Assembly: GCA_003225515.1 (NCBI GenBank)
Contig: QIAK01000321.1
Span: forward strand, 1 to 5,140
Origin: Acidobacteriota bacterium
GTDB taxonomy: Bacteria > Acidobacteriota > Terriglobia > Terriglobales > Acidobacteriaceae
DNA length: 5,140 nucleotides
Direction of reading: 5' to 3'
Both the position numbers and the translations under genes were made by a program. The notes below the pieces were generated by a model that saw nothing but the letters and a program-made list of their open reading frames with translations, did no database searches and was not told the DNA's origin. Numbering within the stretch: position 1 is the first letter of the stretch; every line of letters begins with the position of its first letter. Shown piece after piece: positions 1 through 5,140 of the stretch.

Positions 1-1320
1 GACTACGTTCGCGTGCTGTGCGCTGGACGTGTGTTTCCACGGAAGCTGCTTTCGACTTGCGAACGGGAACGTAACACCGATCGCTGGCTGCAGTCAATCC
101 TCAGCTTACCCGAAACACTTTTCGAGCAAACTCATCATGCGATTTCTAAGTCGAAACGGGGCGCTCACCTGAAATGGTTTGCCGAGGAAGCGGAGTTGCG
201 GCTGCGTAATATTCGGAGCACCGTGAGTGAATATGCGCCGTGGTCGTCGTTAGAGTTTGCGGGTTTACGCGACGACGTTAACATCAACACTAAATTGCTG
301 GACAGCATTGCGCTGCAGCAGTTGCCCCAGTTCATCGATCATCTGGTGCGACAGATTGATTGGGTGCTGCAGTCCCAGACTAAAGAACAGAATATTTTGT
401 ATATCCGGCTTCGCGATCAGCTGGTGAAGGCAAAATCAAGCGCGGAGAGGTTGGTTGCGGATCTTCGAACCATCGCAAATACAGCTTACCAGCTTGCCGA
501 GGCAATGGATTTCGAAATATTGCTGAACCCCCGCCGCAAACTGCTCTCCGTAGGTTTTGATGTCGAAACCCGCAGGCTTCAGTCCGCCTGTTACGACTTG
601 CTCGGCAGCGAGTCCCGCACCGCTGCCTTTGTGGCCATTGCGAAAGAAGACATCCCGCAAGAAAGCTGGTTCCTGCTGGGCCGCGCCCATACCCTGGATG
701 AGGGACGTCCGGTTCTGCTCTCATGGACTGGAACGATGTTCGAATATTTAATGCCTTCGCTCTGGATGCGCACTTATCCCAACACGCTATTGGAGCGGTC
801 CCGATCGGCGGCCGTGCGTTCCCAACAGACTTACGCGGCGCGCAAAGGAGCTCCGTGGGGCATTTCCGAATGCGCCTATTACAAATTAGACGAGGCGGGA
901 AATTACCAGTACTACGCCTTCGGACTTCCGCACCTCGCCTTGCGGACGCAATTGAATGCACTTGTCATATCCCCGTATTCCACATTTCTTGCGCTGAATA
1001 CGGATCCCGCGGGAGCGCTGCAGAATCTGCACAAGATGGTTGAACTAGGATGGTTTGGCAGCCATGGCTTCTATGAAGCGGCGGATTTCACTTCTGCGAA
1101 GCGCAAGTTCTGGCGTGGCCGTCCCCAACTGGTGAAGTGCTGGATGGCCCATCATCAAGGCATGAGTTTTCTGGCGCTGGCCAATTTCCTGAATGACAAT
1201 ATCGTGCAGAAATGGTTTCACGCCGAGCGCCGCGTGCAGGCAACCGAACTACTGCTGCATGAAAAGCCGGTGGCGCACGTACGGCGTAAAGATGTGCCGC
1301 GAAGGCTGATAGCGGCATGA
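1..1320 (+). CDS. Glucoamylase-family / cyclic beta-1,2-glucan synthase-type protein, C-terminal part (5' end outside window)
   Basis: The frame is open from base 1. The GTG at 13 has no Shine-Dalgarno sequence and is probably internal, so the gene is taken as 5'-partial. Numbering from that codon, residues 1-160 are a charged helical spacer like the linker between the membrane glycosyltransferase part and the glycoamylase-like part of NdvB/ChvB/Cgs proteins. Residues about 165-420 match the glycoamylase-like module (now placed in GH189, as I recall): YDLLGSESR (194-202), SWTGTMFEYLMP (237-248), PWGISECAY (281-289), GNYQYYAFGLP (296-306), GFYEAADFT (352-360), MAHHQGMS (378-385) and RVQATELLLHEKPV (407-420). 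In characterised synthases this module cyclizes linear beta-1,2-glucan by transglycosylation. The acidic residues in FEYL, ISE and YEA are candidate active-site positions. The protein ends 15 residues after the module, so the GH94 phosphorylase domain of full-length synthases is absent. The family call is secure; the substrate is inferred. Confidence 0.85.
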   Translation, partial: DYVRVLCAGRVFPRKLLSTCERERNTDRWLQSILSLPETLFEQTHHAISKSKRGAHLKWFAEEAELRLRNIRSTVSEYAPWSSLEFAGLRDDVNINTKLLDSIALQQLPQFIDHLVRQIDWVLQSQTKEQNILYIRLRDQLVKAKSSAERLVADLRTIANTAYQLAEAMDFEILLNPRRKLLSVGFDVETRRLQSACYDLLGSESRTAAFVAIAKEDIPQESWFLLGRAHTLDEGRPVLLSWTGTMFEYLMPSLWMRTYPNTLLERSRSAAVRSQQTYAARKGAPWGISECAYYKLDEAGNYQYYAFGLPHLALRTQLNALVISPYSTFLALNTDPAGALQNLHKMVELGWFGSHGFYEAADFTSAKRKFWRGRPQLVKCWMAHHQGMSFLALANFLNDNIVQKWFHAERRVQATELLLHEKPVAHVRRKDVPRRLIAA

Positions 1321-1339
1321 CTTGCGTCCCGGAGATGCC

Positions 1340-1678
1340 TCATTTCGCGTGCAGAACCCCGGCGAAAATCATAAGCAGGTTCCAGACGACGATTCCTATG
1401 TACAGAAGGTTGACGATCCACAGGCGTTTGCGAATCCCCATCGCGATCACCACCGCAATCACTTTGCTGATGAGTACGCCGCGAACATAACCGAATACCA
1501 TCGTCAGGCGCGCGACTAATGGATTCACCTCGATCGCGCCTGTATGGAAGGCATACAAGGTAGTCAGCAGATCTAGCACCTGCAGCCCTATAAAAGTCCA
1601 CCGCGAGAGCAAGATTCGCCGGACTGTTTCGTTCTGCGAGTTTTCGAGGGCAGTAGGTTCCGATGAGGGCGAAGCCAT
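1340..1678 (-). CDS. DUF5658-type small integral membrane protein, 112 aa
   Basis: After a polar N-terminus of about 25 residues there are three hydrophobic segments, roughly at 27-46, 62-81 and 86-107. This gives a small inner-membrane protein of unknown function. The pattern LDLLTT (35-40, with Asp36 inside the first helix), EVNPL (50-54), a lysine within helix 2 (Lys72) and an asparagine in helix 3 (Asn100) fits the DUF5658 family as I know it, and the length is typical. The ATG is chosen because it is the longest start that leaves a normal short polar leader. A weak GAGAA lies 4 bases upstream, so the ribosome binding site is unremarkable. The gene converges on the glucan-synthase-like gene with only 19 bases between the stop codons, and is transcribed away from the kelch gene. 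No function can be deduced from the neighbours. The coding call is firm and the family name moderately so. Confidence 0.8.
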   Translation of the reverse strand: MASPSSEPTALENSQNETVRRILLSRWTFIGLQVLDLLTTLYAFHTGAIEVNPLVARLTMVFGYVRGVLISKVIAVVIAMGIRKRLWIVNLLYIGIVVWNLLMIFAGVLHAK

Positions 1679-1792
1679 AGATTCTCAGTTTACTTGAAAC
1701 GCTGAACCGCGAATGGCATCATGCCGTTTTGAGGTGGAATGCTCGGTGGAGGAGTTCATTCACCGCTGGGCACTGCACCTTCCGGAATGCTA

Positions 1793-2113
1793 TCAAGCAG
1801 GCTGTTCAGAAGCTCGCTCAGGCAAACTTCGGCAGTTATCTTTGTCATCCTCGGGCGGAGCAAAGGCCACGCCGGTCCGCGCCAATCGCCGCGTGTTCAG
1901 TTCAACCGCCGGATTCTGAAGGTCTCCAGTGTATGAATTTGTATACAGGCTTGGCGCATCCTTGATCACAGTTGCTCTCATTTCTAGCGCACGTGCAAAA
2001 ATCTGCAATCTGCAGTTCTGAGCGGAACATCGCGTAACCCCTCTTTTTTCTTCGTTCCTGGCGCCGGTCACGCGTTGATTGCTGTTTCCGCAGGTCTGGC
2101 CTAATTCGTGCAT
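1793..2113 (-). CDS. Doubtful small ORF, 106 aa, no recognised family
   Basis: The only argument for this frame is its start: a strong GGAGG lies 8 bases before the ATG whose first base is 2113. The product (MHELGQTCGN... to ...ASEQPA) is polar and arginine-rich, with no signal peptide, membrane segment or motif I recognise. Rare-looking codons (AGA, AGG, CGA, CTA, TTA) are frequent and the third codon position shows no clear bias, unlike the neighbouring genes. The frame stays open upstream to about 2623, inside the kelch gene on the other strand, which suggests chance openness in GC-rich DNA. A second, differently framed ORF (1902-2030) with its own Shine-Dalgarno-like sequence lies inside it, so at most one can be real. 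It would sit 114 bases upstream of the DUF5658 gene on the same strand. More likely noncoding than coding. Confidence 0.17.
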   Translation of the reverse strand: MHELGQTCGNSNQRVTGARNEEKRGVTRCSAQNCRLQIFARALEMRATVIKDAPSLYTNSYTGDLQNPAVELNTRRLARTGVAFAPPEDDKDNCRSLPERASEQPA

Positions 2114-2141
2114 CGTACGATCCTCCCCCCTGGAGCGTGCC

Positions 2142-2204
2142 GCCAGTGTTCCCAGGCTCGACCGCACTGGCTTGCCCTTGTAAGAATTCCGCCCTATCGG
2201 CGGA
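2142..2204 (+). promoter_or_regulatory. Two tandem inverted repeats in the leader of the kelch gene
   Basis: The first is a 7-base perfect stem, GCCAGTG (2142-2148) with CACTGGC (2165-2171), enclosing 16 bases. The second is a 6-base perfect stem, TCCGCC (2188-2193) with GGCGGA (2199-2204), enclosing CTATC. They lie 70-130 bases before the ATG at 2274. Neither is followed by a T-run, so they are not intrinsic terminators. I compared them by eye with the c-di-GMP-I (GEMM) and cobalamin riboswitch cores and found no match. They could be leader structure, protein-binding sites or chance. Confidence 0.35.
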
Positions 2205-2262
2205 GCCACGCCCCTGAAGACCCCACAACCCAAGACGCGTCTGGCCGATTTTCGCACGTAGT

Positions 2263-2266
2263 GGAG
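2263..2266 (+). promoter_or_regulatory. Ribosome binding site of the kelch gene
   Basis: GGAG lies 7 bases upstream of the ATG at 2274. Together with the signal peptide that begins directly at that ATG, it fixes the start of the long secreted protein. Confidence 0.65.
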
Positions 2267-2273
2267 TGTACAA

Positions 2274-3998
2274 ATGAAACGCGCGCCCAAGTCACTCTGG
2301 ATTCTTGTCTCCCTTCTCTGCTTTGCCGCACTTCTAAAAGCCAACCTGCCGCGAACCTCGATTGGAAGCTGGACCGCGGCCAGCAGCCTTTCCCAGGCGC
2401 GGTCAAACGCATCCGCCGCTCTGCTTTCCGACGGCCGCATTCTGATCGCCGGCGGCGACAGCGGCAGCGGCCCGCTGACCTTGGCTGAGTCTTTCGGAAG
2501 TGACGGGACGGTTTCCTCGGCGGCCGCAATGAATGTGGCGCGCAGCCGGCACTTTGCAGTGGTCTTGAACGATGGGCGCGTGCTGGTTGGAGGAGGCACA
2601 ACCACGGGCGGCGGGGCCATCAATACTGCAGAAATTTACGATCCTTTGGCAAATTCCTGGTCACAGATTAATACCCTGACGCAGGCGCGCGCGAGTGCAA
2701 CTGCTGCCCTGCTGCAGGATGGGCGTGTCGTAATTGCTGGCGGCGACAATGCCGGTGTTCCCAACAACAGCCTTGAAATTTACGATCCTTCGAGCGGCAA
2801 CTTCAGCTTTGCCGGGACGCTTTCAGCCTCGCGCACCCAGCATGCTATGGCTGTGCTGCAGGATGGCCGCGTCCTTATTGTGGGCGGATTCGATGGAACC
2901 AACCCTCTGGCTTCGTCCGACATTTTTGATCCCGCTTCCGGCAGCGTCAGCGCCGGCCCGAATCTTGCGACCGCGCGCTATGCGCAGTCGGCAACCACGC
3001 TGCTCAACGGAGACGTCGCAGTAATCGGCGGAGCCGGCACGGGCAACAATGGCACCGTAGATTTGGCGTCGGTAGAAATTTTCGACCCCACAGCCAATGC
3101 GTTCACCACAGCCAGCGCCACGCTGACCACCGCACGCGAAGGCCATCAGGCATTTGTGCTGCCCAGGAATAATAGCGTTCTGATCGTTGGGGGGACATCG
3201 AGCGGGACAAGCGTCGCCGCCTCCGAACTGTTCACCCCGCAAGTGAATTCCACAAGCGGCGCCTGGACCTACGCCGCAGCCACAACCGGTTCCAATGTCA
3301 CGGCCCGCAGCGCCGCGACGGGAAGCGCCATGCAGCAGGACGGCCTCCTGCTGGCCGCCGGTGGAACGGATGCATCCGGCAATACTCTCGACAGCACCGA
3401 ACTGTACGCGTTTCCCACCGTAAAGACAGATCAGTCCGATTATCCTCCCGGCACCACGGTCAACATTACCGGCGCCGGCTTCACGCCCGGCGAAACGGTG
3501 AACATCACGATGATCGAGTCACCGCTGATCGACACACATGGACCCTATACAGTCACCGCGGATCAGAACGGAAATATTGCTGACAGCAGCTTTACGACAG
3601 ATTCGCACGACTTGAGCGTGCGGTTTTGGTTGAGTGCGGTTGGAAGCACGTCAGGAATACAAGCCCAGAATACGTTCACGGATAACAATATTACGGTTTT
3701 ATCTGCGCCGAGTGGCGTGACCTTCAGCGTGACTTGGACCGGGTTCGTCTCTGCCGGTTGCACCGGGACTATTCAGGGCGGCCCCACGACCGTACCCGGC
3801 ATTAGCTCGTCAGGTGGCTCGGCATTGGTAACCCGGGATCTCTGCAACTCCAGGCTGCTTCTCTTTCTGACCAGGGCGGGGCATTTGTCAATTGGACCTT
3901 CACATCGACAACGCTACCGACACAGACGATTTGCGTCGCAAATCCAAGCGGTACCTATACTGCAACCTACTCGACGAACGCAACAGCCCCGACGGTGA
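2274..3998 (+). CDS. Secreted kelch-repeat / Ig-like protein, 5' part of a frameshifted gene
   Basis: The N-terminus is a Sec signal peptide: MKRAPK, hydrophobic core about 8-21, likely cleavage near residue 24, no lipobox cysteine. Residues 32-381 are seven kelch repeats, enough for one complete beta-propeller. Each has an ARS/ART-type turn, a DGRVLIVGG-like strand and an EIYDP-like strand. Residues 382-475 form a bacterial Ig-like domain (TDQSDYPPGTTVNITGAGF, then a YTVTADQNGN strand), a type common in large secreted proteins. Residues 476 to about 520 start a further beta domain ending in GISSSGGSALVT. Kelch propellers usually bind proteins or glycans; an extracellular or cell-surface role is inferred. 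From residue 521 to the stop, the sequence turns arginine-rich and unlike the rest. This tail is an out-of-frame artefact, and the true protein continues in the frame open from 3806. The start is supported by GGAG at 2263 and the signal peptide. Confidence 0.88.
   Translation: MKRAPKSLWILVSLLCFAALLKANLPRTSIGSWTAASSLSQARSNASAALLSDGRILIAGGDSGSGPLTLAESFGSDGTVSSAAAMNVARSRHFAVVLNDGRVLVGGGTTTGGGAINTAEIYDPLANSWSQINTLTQARASATAALLQDGRVVIAGGDNAGVPNNSLEIYDPSSGNFSFAGTLSASRTQHAMAVLQDGRVLIVGGFDGTNPLASSDIFDPASGSVSAGPNLATARYAQSATTLLNGDVAVIGGAGTGNNGTVDLASVEIFDPTANAFTTASATLTTAREGHQAFVLPRNNSVLIVGGTSSGTSVAASELFTPQVNSTSGAWTYAAATTGSNVTARSAATGSAMQQDGLLLAAGGTDASGNTLDSTELYAFPTVKTDQSDYPPGTTVNITGAGFTPGETVNITMIESPLIDTHGPYTVTADQNGNIADSSFTTDSHDLSVRFWLSAVGSTSGIQAQNTFTDNNITVLSAPSGVTFSVTWTGFVSAGCTGTIQGGPTTVPGISSSGGSALVTRDLCNSRLLLFLTRAGHLSIGPSHRQRYRHRRFASQIQAVPILQPTRRTQQPRR
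2367..3416 (+). repeat. Seven tandem kelch repeats (one beta-propeller)
   Basis: Approximate blades in residues of the kelch protein are 32-80, 81-129, 130-178, 179-225, 226-277, 278-331 and 332-381. The EIYDP-type strand recurs at 2631, 2775 and 2919, exactly 144 bases (48 codons) apart each time, and next at 3075, 156 bases on. The first two copies share 16 identical bases (2631-2646 and 2775-2790). A 12-base identity GCTGCAGGATGG recurs at 2711 and 2855 with the same 144-base step. The middle blades therefore keep similarity at the DNA level, whereas the outer blades have diverged. Seven blades is a standard size for a closed propeller. Confidence 0.85.
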
Positions 3999-5140
3999 CC
4001 AGCGTCTCGCCAACTTCCGGAGATTTGAACACCACTGAAAACGTAACCATCACCGGGACAAATTTTGTTGCGAAAAGCATCGTGAGCTTTGGCTCGAACA
4101 TCACGGTTAACACTACAACGGTAAATAGCAGCACACAGATCGTCGCGAACATTACGATCGGATCTGGCTCCGCCATTGGCGCTCGCAATGTGACGGTCAC
4201 CAACCCCGGCTCCGGTGGAAGCAATGCGACAGGAACGCTCACCAACGGATTCACAGTCAACAAGCGGACGACTTCAACTTCGGTCAACTGCCTACCTGCT
4301 TCTGTCAACGTGAACAGCACGACTACCTGTACTGCCTCAGTCACCGACAACGATACGAGCACTACCATTACTCCAACCGGCAGCGTGACCTTCGGAAGCA
4401 GCCAGAGTGGCACGTTTAGCTTATCCGGTAGCTGCACGCTTGCCGGCAGCGGCGCAACGGCCAGCTGTTCAGTCTCGTATACGCCAACAGCTTTTGGAGG
4501 CGGCACTCATGTCATCACCGGCTCATACGGCGGCGATACTACGCATGGGACCAGCAGCGGACCTTTCAATCTGACGTTAAAAAATCCCGCGACAACGACG
4601 ACCCTAAGCTCGTCAGCCAATCCGTCAACCTACGGGGCTTCGCCCACGTTTACGGCGAAGGTCGCTCCGGCAACAGGATCGATTGTGCCCACGGGGACAG
4701 TGCAGTTCCAGATTGATGGGACGAGTGTGGGCTCGGCGGTGGCAATTTCTGCCTGCAGTCCTAGCCCGGACGCCTGTGCCACGTTCACACCTACTGCGGC
4801 ACAACTGCCTGTAACGGGATCGCCGCACTCCATAACCGCGGTTTACAGCGGTGATGCGACGTTCACTGGCAGCACCTCCTCGACTTCGCAGACCGTGAAC
4901 CCAGTAACCCTGACCTACACGGCGAACCTCGCTAGCCGAGCCTATGGCGTCAGCAACCCAGTCTTCAGCGGAACGGTCACGGGCTTCGCACCTGGCGATA
5001 CTCAGGCTTCGGCGACTACCGGCACTTTGAGCTTCACCAGTCCCGCGATTGCCAGCAGCAATGTCGGCAGCTATGCCATCAACGGCTCCGGACTGACAGC
5101 CAACAACGGCAACTACACGTTCGTTCAGGCGGCTAGCAAC
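3806..5140 (+). CDS. 3' continuation of the kelch protein: IPT/TIG, two Ig-like domains and MBG domain (3' end outside window)
   Basis: This frame follows a TAG at 3803-3805 and is open for 445 codons to the window edge. It has no plausible start of its own. In-frame continuity with the kelch gene is restored by adding one base near 3835-3837. From 3836 the product reads GSLQLQAASLSDQGG and completes the linker domain begun in the other frame. An IPT/TIG domain follows (3986-4261, APTVTSVSPTSG, ITGTNF), then a Big_3_5-like Ig domain (4262-4585, TSTSVNC to GSYGGDTTHGTS), a second (4586-4900, TTTTLSSSANPSTYG to VYSGDATFTGSTS) and an MBG domain of the YGX type (from 4901, LTYTANLASRAYG, FAPGDT, GSYAINGSGLTANNGNYTF). 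Composition is rich in Thr, Ser, Asn and Gly, as in extracellular adhesin-like stalks. Whole protein: at least 955 residues and incomplete. The domain calls are from motif recognition. Confidence 0.87.
3826..3845 (+). other. Frameshift site in the kelch / Ig-like gene
   Basis: Up to the ACC at 3831 the 2274 frame reads like the rest of the protein. From the GGA at 3836 the sensible reading is one base back. The junction falls in ACCCGGGA: one extra G (CCCGGGG) would give Thr-Arg-Gly-Ser-Leu and join the two parts. No X-XXY-YYZ slippery heptamer in the right phase is visible, so programmed -1 slippage is unlikely. A sequencing or assembly error, or a real inactivating indel, fits better. The limits are the in-frame stops at 3803 (downstream frame) and 3996 (upstream frame). 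Confidence 0.8.

Larger units (their letters stand above)
1679..2273. promoter_or_regulatory. Divergent intergenic region between the DUF5658 gene and the kelch gene
   Basis: This 595-base stretch must carry the promoters of both outward-reading genes. I see no convincing sigma70 promoter. The best plus-strand candidate is TCGACC (2158-2163) with TAAGAA (2181-2186) at 17-base spacing, which is weak. Visible elements are an 11-base palindrome GGCATCATGCC (1715-1725) just upstream of the DUF5658 start, the perfect 8-base palindrome TGTATACA (1940-1947), CTGCA-ATC-TGCAG (2003-2015), and two longer inverted repeats at 2142-2204 in the leader of the kelch gene. Short frames occur on both strands, but none shows convincing protein-like composition. 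The length is generous for two promoters, and may include decayed sequence. Confidence 0.5.

Noticed and set aside
380..961. 193-residue minus-strand frame inside the glucan-synthase-like gene
   Set aside because: Arg- and Cys-rich composition with no domain, lying antisense to a strongly conserved module.
1321..1339. Bidirectional terminator between the two convergent genes
   Set aside because: The 19-base gap contains no GC-rich hairpin with a T-run on either strand.
1218..1601. 127-residue minus-strand frame overlapping the DUF5658 gene in another frame
   Set aside because: Arg/Asp-rich shadow of the DUF5658 frame; the DUF5658 frame has clear transmembrane segments and family motifs.
2142..2260. 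c-di-GMP-I or cobalamin riboswitch
   Set aside because: The conserved core motifs are not present on either strand; only simple inverted repeats are visible.
1793..2623. 276-residue minus-strand frame spanning the start of the kelch gene
   Set aside because: Its upstream two thirds are antisense to the signal peptide and first kelch blades; only the short version from 2113 has a ribosome binding site, and that is itself doubtful.
3826..3845. Programmed -1 ribosomal frameshift
   Set aside because: No slippery heptamer in the correct phase and no clear Shine-Dalgarno stimulator or obvious stem just downstream; a simple indel explains the break better.
3967..4506. 179-residue minus-strand frame opposite the TIG / Ig-like region
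   Set aside because: It is the Val/Leu-rich antisense image of a Thr/Asn/Ser-rich coding frame with clear domains; it has no recognisable family or leader.

Overview
The window looks like chromosomal DNA of a free-living, GC-rich bacterium, most probably an Acidobacteriota member. That assignment is inference. It rests on the pairing of an NdvB/cyclic-glucan-synthase-type glycoamylase module with a secreted kelch / Ig-like / MBG protein, and on the style of the Ig-like repeats. There are no RNA genes, CRISPR arrays, insertion sequences or phage genes visible.

Layout. (1) Bases 1-1320 (+) hold the 3' end of a gene for a glucoamylase-family / cyclic beta-1,2-glucan synthase-type protein, running in from the left edge. 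It stops directly after the glycoamylase-like (cyclization) module, so no GH94 phosphorylase domain follows. (2) Bases 1340-1678 (-) hold a small three-helix membrane protein of the DUF5658 type, convergent with the first gene across 19 bases. (3) Bases 1679-2273 form a 595-base divergent intergenic region with inverted repeats, a possible decayed dispersed repeat and two weak minus-strand small ORFs, but no convincing gene. (4) From 2274 to the right edge (+) lies one long gene for a secreted modular protein: signal peptide, seven kelch repeats (one complete beta-propeller), a bacterial Ig-like domain, an unassigned linker domain, an IPT/TIG domain, two Ig-like domains of the Big_3_5 kind and the start of an MBG domain.

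The long gene is broken as written. The 2274 frame decays into arginine-rich nonsense after about base 3836 and stops at 3998, while the true continuation is open in another frame from 3806 to the end of the window without a stop. One missing base near 3835-3837, in a CCCGGG run, accounts for it. An annotator trusting only start-to-stop ORFs would miss the last 1.1 kb of coding sequence and would place a false C-terminus on the kelch protein.

The genes show no operon relationship to each other. Two of the three concern the cell envelope or outside (a glucan-processing enzyme and a secreted repeat protein) and the third is an integral membrane protein of unknown role. I do not see a convincing undescribed system. 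The points most worth checking are the frameshift, the synthase-like protein without GH94, and the long structured leader of the kelch gene.
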